Shown here: one piece after another, positions 33,335-43,737 of the stretch
Position numbering within the stretch: position 1 is the first letter of the stretch
Layout of the letters: each line of letters begins with the position of its first letter
NCBI GenBank assembly: GCA_009760855.2
Contig: WPIO01000430.1
Span: forward strand, 1 to 47,684
Length of the DNA stretch: 47,684 nt
Direction: 5' to 3'
From: Cristatella mucedo
Lineage: Eukaryota > Bryozoa > Phylactolaemata > Cristatellidae
Notes under the pieces: model-generated
Database searches by the model: none
What the model saw: the letters and a program-made list of their open reading frames with translations, nothing else
Told to the model about the DNA's origin: nothing
Position numbers and translations under genes: made by a program

Positions 33335-35625
33335 ACATCAATAATATTAATAAATTTGTATAGCACCTTCAGAGAATTTAATCTTTTTCTAGTTGGTTTA
33401 CACATATATGCTGTAAAGGAAGCATGACCTAATGGTTAGTGGTAGCATTATCAACATCAACAAGCATAACATGGTTAGAGGTGACATGCACACGGTCAGC
33501 ATGCAAATATGGTTAGTAGCAGCATGCAAATATGGTTAGTGGCAGTATGCAGTGTTAGCATGCATAAGCACATAAAAAACGAATCACAGGGACCCACTAA
33601 ATGCTGTGATAAATGTGTTTTTAGTATCCATTTAAATGTGGTCAAGTCAGGGGATGTCGTGACGGAAGTCGGGAGTGAATTCCGGGCTTTGCGAGCATAC
33701 GAACTAAAGACATGCTCTCCAAAGGATTTGAGGTTCGTACCAGGTATAGGTAAACGATTAGATTTGGAAAAGCGACAGTACAATGCTTAGCCTGGTGGGC
33801 AAGTAGGTCTGCTAGCTAGGCTCGACTCAAAGAATGAAGGGACCTAAACGTGAGTAACAAAACCTTGAAGTCGATGCATTGCTTGACTGGTAGCCAGTGC
33901 AGGTCGACAAGAAATGGTGTGATATGGCAACTTCGACACTCACAACAGACAAGCCTAGCTGCAGTTTTTCACCAACTCTAAGCACCTGATTACACAGGCC
34001 GGTAGATCCTCGAGCAGTTAGTTACAGAAGTCGAGCCGGTATGTTACAAATGCATGGACCAATTTAGATGTAGTACCCCTATCTCAGCAAGCCCGAATTT
34101 TAGCTAAGCTATATAGCTGAAAGTAGGCAGGCTTGACTATGGAGCTGACGTGGTCGTCTAATGAAAGGTCACTTAGGAAGAACACACCTAGGTGACTCTC
34201 ACCTAGGTGTCCTCTTGAATCACCTTGCCGAGTTGGTTTGGTCCAGTGGTTAAGGTGCTCGCCGAGACCAAGGTCTGACTGAGGTCGTGGGCTCGAGCCC
34301 CGAGGCATATGTGAAGCGCCTGAATAGAGATTAAGTTCTCTTGGAGCGCTATATAAATGAATTATATAATTATATAGACTTGGTGCAAATTTAACAGAAG
34401 ATATGCCGGCAGAACCGATTGTGAGCGCTAACCTTTCCAATTTCTGAATCACATTGGTTTGCTCATAACTAGTGAGTTGGTTTTATCATCATTTAATTTA
34501 AGAAAGTTTGCTGCCATCCATGTGCGGATGTCACCAATACATGCAGCAAGGAAGTTGAAAGAATTCGACGTGCTGGAGGGCTAGGAGGGATAAAAGCAAA
34601 GGTACAACTGAGTGTCACTTGCATAGAAGTGAAAGCCTACATTGTGCTTGGCAATCACATCAGCTAGAGGGAGAGAATAAACCGTGAAAAGAACAGGAAC
34701 AAGCACAGAGCCGTGAGGTACCCCATACTTAGGAGGTTCCTCGGATGATCCTTCTCTATTCACATCAATACTCTGGGGTCTCCCACTAAGATGGGATCCT
34801 GAACTATTGCAATGCAGTGCCAGTGATGCCCAGGCAGGATGAGAGGCACTCGAGAAGAACTTTGTGATCTATAGTATCAAAAGCTGCCGAAAGATTGAGC
34901 AAAACAAGCAGAGAGACTATACGTAAGTCTGCATTCCTAAGTAGGTCGTTGTTCACCCAAAGCAATGCCGACTCTGTGGAGTGATTAGGTCAAAAGCCAG
35001 ACTAGATCTTACAAGCAGGGTTCGAAGTTTCAATATATGCATTCAGCTGGTCTGCCACGACTCGTTCCAGTGTCTTTGATAGGAACGGTAGAAGGGAGAC
35101 TGGGCGGAAGTCGCTCAAGTTCTCTTGGTCTAGTGTTGCTTTCTTGAGTAGTGGCCTGACTATAGCCTTTATAAATGGTGCTGGGACATAACCTGAGGCT
35201 AATGACATACGTATGTTAGTTATCCATGGCAGCAGCAGATCTATGCATCGTAGAAGCAGGACAGCGGGAATAGGGTCTAGAGGACTAGCTGTCTTCTTTG
35301 ATTGGGATATAAACGTCAGGACGAGGTCACTAGTGGACTACTTGAATGTAGATATTGAGGTGCTGCACGGAATTGAGGGACGGGATTCCAGAGGATGATG
35401 CCATCTAGATGGACTGCATGATCTTGTCTATCTTGCTGACAAAGAAGCTAGAGGAGTGGTCAGCTAGATCATCACAGGGATCACCAGGTAAGGAGCTAAC
35501 CTGAAAGCAGTTAAGGAGATGGTTGATCGTCGACATCAGCGTTTTTGGATTGTGCATCTGTGATTCAACAATATTATTATAGAAGCTAGACTTGGCCTTT
35601 GCTAGGATTTGCTGAAATTTCGCAA
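33335..35625 (-). mobile_element. Long L2-type LINE, ORF2 from upstream of RT to 3' tail (decayed)
   Basis: The longest element in the window, with the gene's strand. In order from the high end: a pre-RT piece (NPKTLMSTINHLLN, DDLADHSSSFFVSKIDKI), RT fingers (FIKAIVRPLLKKATLDQENL, SDFRPVSLLPFLSKTLERVV, ADQLNAYIETSNP), [20 protein letters not shown], the box [14 protein letters not shown] (second residue of the DD pair is D, the first is S), HLGVFFLSDLSLDDHVSSIV, then thumb and the NSLPTSVTTSPDLTTFKWIL end at 33600-33780. The tail runs to about 33340. No endonuclease domain is visible upstream, so it is 5'-truncated. A SINE-1 copy interrupts it at 34207-34375. Confidence 0.9.
34207..34375 (+). 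mobile_element. SINE-1 copy nested in the L2 LINE; best-preserved copy
   Basis: GCCGAGTTGGTTTGGTCCAG then TGGTTAAGGTGCTCGCC forms a tRNA-like 5' end with box A. GGTCGTGGGCTCGAGCCCCG is box B. The tail is GTGAAGCGCCTGAATAGAGA, TTAAGTTCTCTTGGAGCGCT and ATATAAATGAATTAT, which parallels the L2 tail GCGCCTAGAAAGAGATTAAG, TTCTCTGAGGGCGCTTTATC. The LINE reading frame is split by it between VKFAPS and HLGVFF. Confidence 0.88.
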
Positions 35626-35875
35626 TGATGTGTAGCTGAAATTATGCAGGCTTGACTGTGCAGCTGGTGTGGTCATATAATCAAAGATCACTTTGGAACA
35701 GGGCACCCAGATTGCATCCAAAGGCTACAGGAGATATGCTGGCGAAGCCCATTTTGAGGGCTAGGTCGGCAGATTTCTGAGTAACACGGAGCTGTCCCAT
35801 AGCTAGTAAGTTGGTTTTTACCGGCATTCAATTTGAGAAAATTTTCGGCCATCCACGAGTAAATTGTCAGTAACA
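35626..35875 (-). mobile_element. Second L2 RT fragment, palm C-side
   Basis: The minus-strand frame reads IYSWMAENFLKLNAGKNQL, the segment that follows the Y-x-DD box in L2/CR1 RTs, with a short diverged end at 35626-35700. The end resembles 34120-34180 (CAGGCTTGACTGTGCAGCTG), so it is a separate copy rather than the start of the neighbouring LINE. Confidence 0.75.
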
Positions 35876-36070
35876 CAATGCTGCAAGGGAGCAGTTAAGT
35901 TCGACGGGTTGGAAGGCAATGAGAGAGCAAAGCACGGTTACAGTTATACTTCATCCGCATATAAACAGCATGCACCAGATGAGGCCACATGCATATGGCC
36001 ACTAAAATACAAGATAAAGGAAGCCCTTCCAATAGGACAGCTAAGCCGCCCAGCAATGGTCATAGCTCAC

Positions 36071-36169
36071 CGTATTCCTCGTCATCGAAGCTTGGACCTG
36101 TAGCAGCCACGTTTTGAGTCACAGCTTCTGACTTGGCAATGCTGGCCAAAGTGTCTTTCCCCTCGGATT
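36071..36169 (-). CDS. MPDZ: Exon: linker between PDZ3 and PDZ4 (acidic)
   Basis: 99 nt, phase 1 to 1. The acceptor is GTGCATGCAG|AA and the donor is TACG|GTGAGC. The G left by the PDZ3 exon plus AA gives Glu. The peptide runs SEGKDTLASIAKSEA and ends with an acidic TGPSFDDEEY, comparable to the acidic stretch between PDZ3 and PDZ4 in MUPP1. No domain. The assignment rests on splice sites, phase continuity on both sides and the acidic composition. Confidence 0.85.
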
Positions 36170-36680
36170 CTGCATGCACAAGCAACAGAAATCTGAGCTT
36201 CCGAAAACTAGATAGCACAAATAGAAGCCTTTCAGCAGCAGCCAACCACCACAATAGCACCAGTGATCTTCTGACAACTGCGCAGGCAGAGCAGCAGACC
36301 GGAAAAGCAAGTGCATGTCCAACCCACCATCTCCCAGCCCGGTTTGGTGGTGCATTCGGTTCAACACTCGGCTCTGCTTATCTGCTGGGGGGGATACCAA
36401 ATCCGTCCTGTGTAACACGCTAACTGCCGGCCGGTGCTCCTCTTTCACCTTCCTTAAAAAGTGGCCCTTGTTAATAGTAGCAAGACTGTTATGTCCCATA
36501 CCCGGGCTGATCCTTGCTGCTGCTTAACCTTGGTGAGGCCGGCAAATGGGAAGAGAAGTGACCGCCAAGGCCATTGCCCTGAGATGGATTAGCATTCATA
36601 AGACAACTGCACGGTATGAATGGCTGGGGCAGTAGCCACTGTTACGTGATAGTGGAAGCAACAACGGCGATTCCCCATAC

Positions 36681-37077
36681 CTGCATGACCGGCATAGACC
36701 TGCAGCCGTTCCCAACTTGGACCGTGATGGTAGCGTACCAGCTTGAGTAGCACTCGTTGCCCTGTGTTACGCAGCATCGCCACTGCCTCGTGATTGCTTC
36801 GGCCGAGCATGGCTTGCCCATCGACCTCCACTATGTGATCGTTGACCACGACCTTGCCACTGAGAGCTGCAGCTCCACCAGGCGTAATGCTCTTGACAAA
36901 TATGCCAGAAAGGTCGTCGTTGGCGCTTATGACGCTGCTGTCAGCATACGGGCGACCATCGCCGACATAGCCAGCAATGGTTATTCCCAGTCCTTGCCCG
37001 ACATCTTTGACGAGCTCCACTTCGAAGATCTCTGACTCCGGCAGCATGGAATTGGCAATCACGCGATCCTCGTCATT
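36681..37077 (-). CDS. MPDZ: Exon: complete PDZ3
   Basis: 132 codons plus one base, phase 0 to 1. The acceptor is TTTTTCCAG|AAT and the donor is GCAG|GTATGG. Residues of about 17-115 of the exon form one whole PDZ: FEVELVKDVGQGLGITIAGY, then SGIFVKSITPGGAA, NDHIVEVDG, NHEAVAMLRNTGQ and VLLKLVR. This matches MUPP1/PATJ PDZ3, which also has the GLGITIAGY string. The loop between GLGITIAGYVGDG and SGIFVKSI is about 10 residues longer than I recall in vertebrate MUPP1. It is the only PDZ in the window carried entirely by one exon. Confidence 0.95.
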
Positions 37078-37194
37078 CTGGAAAAACAACAAAAAAATAT
37101 GGACAACGTGAGGCATGACGACAAGCAGCAGAGGCATTAGAAAACCTCTGGACTAAGTCAGCTGCCTTGCCTCTCAACAGTAGCAGCACTAAAA

Positions 37195-37370
37195 AAAATA
37201 CTAGCTGATTTAACAGCCTCTTTGTATAGCGACAGAAGACCTTTGATGGCTATTCCCACTGGCTGTAGTGGTAATAAAGAATTGCCTCCAGCAGGATTCG
37301 AACCCACGACCTCGGGACCAAGGTCGTGAAAAGCAACCGCATTACTAGTGTGCCATCACGGCTCACTACA
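37195..37370 (-). mobile_element. SINE-2 copy
   Basis: On the minus strand the head is GTGATGGCACACTAGTAATG, then GAGGTCGTGGGTTCGAATCC (clear box B), a middle ending GAGGCTGTTAAATCAGCTAG, and a poly-T/A run at 37190-37198. It lies 120 bp upstream of the PDZ3 exon's acceptor. Confidence 0.82.
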
Positions 37371-37832
37371 ATGCGCTGTGGAATACAGGCTGACCGAGGA
37401 AGAGAGTTTGCAGCTGCTATAGTAGGTTCGAACCAGGGCTGACGATGGCCCAGCTAGTAGCAACACGATCTACAGAAGCCAGATAGGCCATGAGCATTGT
37501 CTAGCCGAAACAGGCAGGTCCATCAAAATTGCTCGGATAAATCCCAGCTAGGGTGTTGATTGGGCTACCCAATGGAAGTTGGTGCATCTGTGGATGAGAC
37601 CCTGGTTCAGTGAGCTAACTTACGGTCGGGCCGAATGCAGTAGGTGAAAGCCACAGCTAGCCAGATTCAACAAGAAAACTGACGTCTTAGCTTCCTTATG
37701 CCTAGCTGCACTGCTGAAGTGGTCTCAGCCAACCATAGCCTCGAAACCTTCCGCAGGAAAACAAAATAGCCCTCTAATCACTTTCAAAGACTGCTCAGAA
37801 TTATTGCCTTTAATTCCGATTCCTAAACTGTG

Positions 37833-37836
<4 letters not shown>

Positions 37837-37898
<62 letters not shown>

Positions 37899-37934
37899 TG
37901 CAATTATATATAATAAGTAGAAGAATTATATATC

Positions 37935-37981
<47 letters not shown>
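37837..37981. repeat. (TA)n arrays
   Basis: Two TA runs at 37837-37894 and 37938-37981, separated by AT-rich sequence. They lie directly beside the 3' end of a reversed SINE-1. Confidence 0.95.
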
Positions 37982-37985
<4 letters not shown>

Positions 37986-38125
37986 TATAATTTATTTGTA
38001 TGGCACCCAAAGAGAACTTAATCTCTATTATCCAAGCACTTTACATATGCCACAGGGCTTGAACCCATGAACTTGTTAGCATAAGGTGAGCGCCTTAACC
38101 CATGTGATAAAAAACTGTCATTTCT
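37982..38125 (-). mobile_element. SINE-1 copy
   Basis: On the minus strand: CACATGGGTTAAGGCGCTCA, AAGTTCATGGGTTCAAGCCC (box B), GGCATATGTAAAGTGCTTGG, AGATTAAGTTCTCTTTGGGT. The tail abuts the (TA)n tract. Confidence 0.8.
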
Positions 38126-38310
38126 AGCAGACGACCACTAAGACTTCTTCGGTACTCACTTCCTTGAAACCTTCTCTTAGTTCAGCTATGCTTCTCAAGT
38201 ATTCTTGTTGAATCATATGAATGCTGTTGGCTACCAACGTATATCGAAAGCCAAGTGGACACTGAGTGCGCCACAAACGTTCTGCAGTGCAACACTCACT
38301 TGATCATCGT
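38125..38310 (+). mobile_element. LINE family B 3' tail
   Basis: AGACTTCTTCGGTACTCACT, TAGTTCAGCTATGCTTCTCA and CTGTTGGCTACCAACGTATA, then GAAAGCCAAGTGGACACTGA. It is collinear with the tails at 1660-1812 and 5170-5330. Confidence 0.7.
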
Positions 38311-38319
38311 GACTTGGTG

Positions 38320-39350
38320 AAGTTACAAATGGGGAGAGAGAGAGCACCTGAGAGGGATGGTGACAAAAACAAACGGGGACAGCAACTAAGGAGTGACAGG
38401 GGACAGAAAGAGAAAGCAGGGAGAAAGAGACAGCAAAGGCACAGGTGCCGAGACAGAACAGCAGACGCAGAGAGGTAGAATGGTGGAGACAGTAATAGAG
38501 ACTGGCAGACGAGATAAAGTGCCACAGACATCGACGGGTGAGCCAGCAGACAGTCGAAGAGTGACACGAGCCAAAAACAGTAACACCCCTTGCAAATGCA
38601 TCAACTTTTTTTCAGAGACACAGTACCGCTACTACTACAAAAGGTGTTCACCTGCCCCAGCAAGTGCTAGGGCACTGAACCAGCATCGAATTCCCAAGGC
38701 ATGCACAGGCACACTGAATCGAACGTCAGCCGACATTATAAGGACCAAATCAGCAACCCCTTTGGGAGACACTACTGTTGCCGAGGAGCAGAGCAGAAAG
38801 ACACCTCACCTTACTTTTAGCACTTTCCCGTCTGGCAATCTACAACACCAGCTTGCTTTTGCAGCACTTCAGCTAGTCTTAACACAAATCAACCTGCTAT
38901 GCAGGTGGCGAGAACCAACGGTTGCACTAAGCCCTGCCAGCATCCACACACTAGCATCCAGCCCTGCCAGCATCCAAGGCCACATGCTAGCCATCTCTGA
39001 GTGCTGGCCATCCCTGGGCGACTGTTAATGCAGGCTCTGCCACATCCCAATCCACTGCAATTGATTCAGGATTCAATAAGGCAATTAAGTTTACGCATGC
39101 GTGGAGAGGAAGGCCTTCAGGCAAGAATACAGCTGAAAATAGGTGTGTTAACAAGCGAAAGCCAGCAGGCAGGTAGCTCGGTTGACGCCATCCAAGACCC
39201 ATGGGAAGAATGCAATGAACCATCTGAAAGCCGGATCTAATTACACGAATCTGCAGATAAAGTCGACGTGTGCAATAAGCAATATTCAGACAGACAGCCA
39301 GCACAGAGGGCAGTGTCTTGCTCCATCCTCAGCATTGCAAATCGAGAATG
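38320..39350. other. Intron sequence with short tandem duplication
   Basis: A purine-rich stretch lies at 38330-38480. AGCCCTGCCAGCATCCA occurs twice at about 38931-38980. Frames on both strands, including a 211-codon one at 38393-39028, have no recognisable domain. Confidence 0.4.
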
Positions 39351-39351
39351 G

Positions 39352-39910
39352 AATACTGCCATGGCAAAGCCCATCCTGCACCATAATGCCATAGCCAAGG
39401 CAAAGCCAGGCATTCTCCGTTGTGTCACTGCCGTGGCAAAACCCATGCACCATGGCATCACTGCAGTGGCAAAGTCCCTCATGCACCATTTCGTTGCTGT
39501 CATGGCAACAGCATTTAGTGGGTCCCTGTGATTCGTCCTTGATGTGCTTATGCGTGCTGACACTGTGCATGCTGCCACTAACCACATTTGCATGCTGACC
39601 CTGTGCATGTCACCCCTAACCATATTATTAATTTCGTTTATTTTTTCAAGCATGATTTTACTTACCATTCAATGGCATTTCACTTTACAGCAAATGTAAA
39701 GCGCCTAGAGAGAGATTAAGTTCTCTGAGGGCGCTTTATCAAGTGAATTATTATTATTATTATTATTATTAATGCCGATCATGCACTTTAGCGCCACTGG
39801 TAGGGGACCACTGGTCATGCACCATAATGTGACTGCCATGGCAACGCTTGTCATGTACCACTGGGCCATTGTAATGGCAAGTGGCAATGCACGATGGCAG
39901 TCACTGCCGT
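39352..39910. repeat. Minisatellite, unit about 42-48 bp, split by an L2 tail
   Basis: Diverged units built on CACTGCCGTGGCAAAACCCA and TGCACCATAATG occur at 39352-39507 and again at about 39774-39910. An L2 tail at 39508-39772 lies between the two blocks. Confidence 0.75.
39508..39772 (+). mobile_element. L2 LINE 3' tail, best reference copy
   Basis: CATTTAGTGGGTCCCTGTGA, TGCTGCCACTAACCACATTT, GTGCATGTCACCCCTAACCA, GTAAAGCGCCTAGAGAGAGA, TTAAGTTCTCTGAGGGCGCT and a (TTA)n end. It is used here as the guide for the other tail copies. Confidence 0.92.
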
Positions 39911-41981
39911 GACGAGAGTCTTGCTTTCTCTGACCTCCCCGGCCGATTGCACGCCCAGCAGCATTCTCCCGATTAGGAATTCGTGAAAGTTCCTGGCACC
40001 CTCTCTTCCTCACCATTTCCTGTACTTGAGACTACACTGTCTCTGCCTTGGGCTGGGCTATGTTCTGGCATTTTGATCATATTGGCTTTTAACCCTAGCT
40101 GTAACTAAGTGATGTGCTATAAACAGCACTACTACCGTGACTGAAGGATGGTTCTGACGGACAGAATATCGACAAAACATGCTCAGATGTATTAGCTAAT
40201 AAAAAATATGAGATCCATATGATACATTTCATAGCTTCGTGGGTAATAGATACCGCAGTTATTGATGCAAACAAATTAGTTGACTTTCGTGAAGATAGAA
40301 GCAGTGCTTAAAGCATGCTGTTAAACAAAAAACAGGCATATCGTCGTGGCTGCTCTAGTTGTGATACAAGGATCCACGGTGCTCTTTTTTTTAGATTAAC
40401 TGGATAGTCATATTGAATCTAGCGATTGAATAGCAACTGGAAAGCGACAAATGGGGTTGAGTGCTATCTAAATGAGGGAAAGTTCGAAGCTCCAGCAAGA
40501 AAGTGGCAGAGGTGAATGAAACCAATTCTAGCCACCAAGGAACATTGGTCAGTCGGGCAGCAGGCAGGCTGGTGACAATGAAAATGCTCAGCTGCAGCCA
40601 GCCGGCATCGAAAAATCTCAAAACGAACCTTGACGTGTCAAGCAAGATGGAGAGATTCAGGAAGGGGAAGGAGAGAAGAGGAGAGGGAGTGGAGGAGAAG
40701 GGGAGAAAGGAGAGGGGGGAGAGAAAAGAGGAGAGGAAACAGAGGAGAAAGGAGAGAGGGGGATGAGAGAGTAGAGGTAAGGGAGGAGAGAGGTCAGAGT
40801 GCATATGAGAAACAAGAGAGGACAGAGGACAGATGATAGTAGACAAAGGAGAGGAGAGAGAGCGAGAGAGACAGAGAGAGAAGAAGGGCAGAGAGAAGAG
40901 AGACCTCACCGGGTTTTGAAAATAGACTCCCCCCACCAACAGAAGTTCGGACTGTATTTTCAAACTACTTCAAACATTGCCACCTAGTGAGGAGAAAATC
41001 ACATAAACAGCTTTATCTCCATATGCCTTATATTCGAATCAGACTTTTAAATGTTACCTAAAACGGTTGTCTTATCAACCTAAGTAGAGTTTATGTTTTC
41101 TATCCAGCTCTAGCAGTTCGCCTAATCATAGGCCGAATTTTCAAAGGTGCTTCAGATTTCTATCAAGCTACTAGGCCATGGGACAGGCCAAAACAAACAA
41201 AATGCTGCAATCAGAAAGCCTGGCTAGCGCTTAGTTTTGCCATTTGACCATACATCGTAAAGATCATTGGCGATTGCCAAACAACTGGGTCGGAAGGAAG
41301 GACCAATTCACAAAGAACTTTCAAGCTAGCTAACTCCATAATCTCAGTTGTTCCACGAAACCTATCAGGCAGGGAAAGTGCGACAAGATAAGTCGAGCTT
41401 CTTGAGCACGACTAAACTGTAGATGACAAGCCACCTGTACTGACCTTTGCTGCAGCATATCAGTTGGGCATTACATAAGTAACGCGCTAATATACACAAA
41501 CGTTAGCCGAAGCATTAGCATAAATAAGGAAAAGGTACAGACTCGAACAGACAAGAAATCGATAATTTGCCTTATGACACGAAGCTTTGCCTGCACAAAG
41601 ATGCTGCAGATGCAATGATGCAGAGATGCCGAAATGCAGCGACAAATTAAAAGCTGGTGGTGTTCATACGGGACACAAAGAGGTCACGGCAAGTGCACTG
41701 CACTTTGCCATATTACACTTCTGGGCAGTGCCTGCAGGTGCCAGTAGATGTTGGCACTAGCAGGGCCACTACTGCAAACGTTACACATGGATTGGCACAA
41801 GTTAACAGGGGCAACATTACAATTATGCACCAGCACACTGCACGACAAATCAAGCATGCAGTGAAACAGCAAGCATCGTCTCCGGCTGACCATGGCCAAC
41901 GATTGCTGTTTTGGGAAGGGGCAAGCACCAAGCATATACGAAGACTTGGAAGACTCTTGAGCAGCTGGAATCGGCACACAC
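39911..41981. other. Intron sequence with a 270-bp polypurine stretch
   Basis: Mostly featureless. A GGAGA/GAGAGA-rich polypurine tract lies at about 40640-40905. The frame at 41657-41992 runs antisense to the end of the PDZ2 exon and is not a gene. Confidence 0.45.
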
Positions 41982-42347
41982 CTTGTAGCTAGCAGTGCTT
42001 GAGGCAGCCATTGCCACTTGAGCCGTTTCACTGAGCGTGGCAACGGTCACCCTCAGCAGCGGCACGGCAGCGGTGCCGCCCGAGCTGGCGTCCTGCATTT
42101 CCAGCTGCTGCTCGGGCTCAGGTGCATACAGAGCCTGAAGGTGGCTATCGATTTGGTCTGTCGGTACGATGACGGTGGATGGATGCGACTCCTCAACGGC
42201 TGCCATGTCCTGCACTGGCCGTGCCACCACTAGGCGGACGTGGCTGCCTGCCTGCCGCAGCACGGCAGCCACCTGCTCCGACCCAAGGCCACGCACATTG
42301 ACGCTGCCAATCTGGAGTAGATGATCGCCCGCTTGCAGCCGGCCATC
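41982..42347 (-). CDS. MPDZ: Exon: second half of PDZ2 plus linker
   Basis: 122 codons, phase 0 to 0. The acceptor is CTGCAG|GAT and the donor is AAG|GTGTGT. It opens with [14 protein letters not shown] (PDZ beta-D/beta-E with the GDHIL-type motif), then [13 protein letters not shown] (the alpha-2 helix that lines the ligand groove) and VRLVVAR (last strand). After about residue 45 comes a low-complexity linker rich in A, S, V, E and Q, with no recognisable motif. The linker ends at ASYK and continues with NDEDR in the next exon. Plus-strand reading frames over this exon are shadows. Confidence 0.95.
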
Positions 42348-42853
42348 CTGCAGACAAACGTAGCGTGCGGGCAATAACCTAACCCACGGATAGATAAAGA
42401 ACAAATCGGCAATGCTGCGCAAAGCATTAACATCGACAGTGAAACATGAAAAGTAAGATCTGGCCGACCAACCAATGAAGCACGCAGGTGAAATCGGCAA
42501 ATCGGTGGTATTAGGCACGAGGGAAAATGTGCTGCTGCTGCTGCTGCCATCGTGTGTGCAGAAGGAAGAAGAGTCCAAGGACGACAGACATGCATGTGTG
42601 TCTGGCAACTGTCACTTCCTATTATCAACCATACAAGACACCGTGCGGCTTTGGCACGATGTCACAAACTGCCCTGTGGGAGGCTTTAAGGCCCCCTCCA
42701 CATCAAGAAAAGGCTAGCTACTGATAGCAGGACGTAGCACCAAACACGTCCACTGGCTGTCAAGCCATGCTAGTGTGCAGCCAGTGTATTACCTCACACC
42801 GCCCTCGTGGAAGTAAGCAGTTTTTACGCCCGGAGAGCATCCAAGTAACTCAC

Positions 42854-42988
42854 CCGATCAGCCACACCTCCGGGAAGGACGGTCTTAACCACTACACCGG
42901 TGCTCCTTCCTCCAATGATGCCAAAGCCTAGTCCACTGCCATCGTTGACCAGTTCGATTACCTGCAGCTGCGTCCACTCAGTGGTGAT
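42854..42988 (-). CDS. MPDZ: Exon: first half of PDZ2, multi-PDZ scaffold
   Basis: 45 codons, phase 0 at both ends. The acceptor reads ACATTTCAG just upstream and the donor is CGG|GTGAGT. The product starts ITTEW, then carries IELVNDGSGLGFGIIGG, a textbook PDZ carboxylate-binding loop (GLGF) inside the MUPP1/PATJ PDZ2 signature, then GVVVKTVLPGGVADR. The domain is completed in frame by DGRL in the exon at 41982-42347. This is the most 5' exon I can support; the preceding exon should end in phase 0 and encode PDZ1 or its linker. Confidence 0.95.
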
Positions 42989-43737
42989 CTGAAATGTGGA
43001 GAACACATCACCACAAGCTGTGGCTCGAATCAGCCACAAAAGACGTCTTGTCAAGTGAGACCTGCATGCTACGTCACTAGAAGTGTGAGTACACTAACGA
43101 AAAAGACAGCAGAAAGAGCTTTCCGTCCAGAAACAGAATGCTTCATGACTACATCCAAGTTAATGCTTCGGTTTTTCTTTTAAGGCTATCTATCTCATTA
43201 TTACCTTATCTCCTTAGCTATGCTCTGGCAGCATCTTGGTAGGGTTAGTGAAGTTGCACGATCAGCCTATCAGGACCAGACCGGACTTCAGACCCTACTA
43301 AGTGGCAAAAAAAAGCAGGATGCACCCTAAGGCCGAGCAATCTGGTCGAGGACTGGCCAGAAATCGTCTGACAACTCACGAGCAGAACGGTTGCTTGCTT
43401 GAACATGCAGCTCGGGTACGCTGCCGAGTGGGTGGGGCACCAAGGAACGACTTTTCCATTTTAGCTGGTTTCCTAGTCTAGCAGATCAGCCGGTCATATC
43501 ACCAGCTCCGTGGTCACTGGCAGCAAGTGGGCAAGATAGACAGGCCTTCCAGAGAGAAACAGCTGGCCAGCAGGCTTGCTATGCTATCGGCCTGCCCCTT
43601 CTTCAAACTTAATCGCTGTCTCCTTAATCTAGGGTGCCTCTCCCAACCATTATGCTTACTTCAACTAGATACTTACGATTTTCACAAGTGCATATTTAAA
43701 GTAGTGCAAATACATGCATACTTACATCTGCACATAA

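Noticed and set aside
34207-34300. tRNA gene
   Set aside because: Boxes A and B are present, but there is no paired acceptor stem, and the sequence continues into a LINE-like tail that recurs in other copies, so it is a SINE. The same applies to 10145-10235 and the SINE-2 heads.
38393-39028. 211-codon plus-strand frame
   Set aside because: Starts in GA-rich simple sequence, has no recognised domain and includes a short tandem duplication; no splice context.
39352-39910. CRISPR-like array
   Set aside because: Units are diverged, there are no unique spacers of equal size, and the window is animal DNA.
41657-42233. Plus-strand frames over the PDZ2 exon (also 36757-37035, 27636-28101 and 28200-28601 over other PDZ exons)
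   Set aside because: Each lies antisense to a strong PDZ exon, whose constrained codons leave the other strand open.
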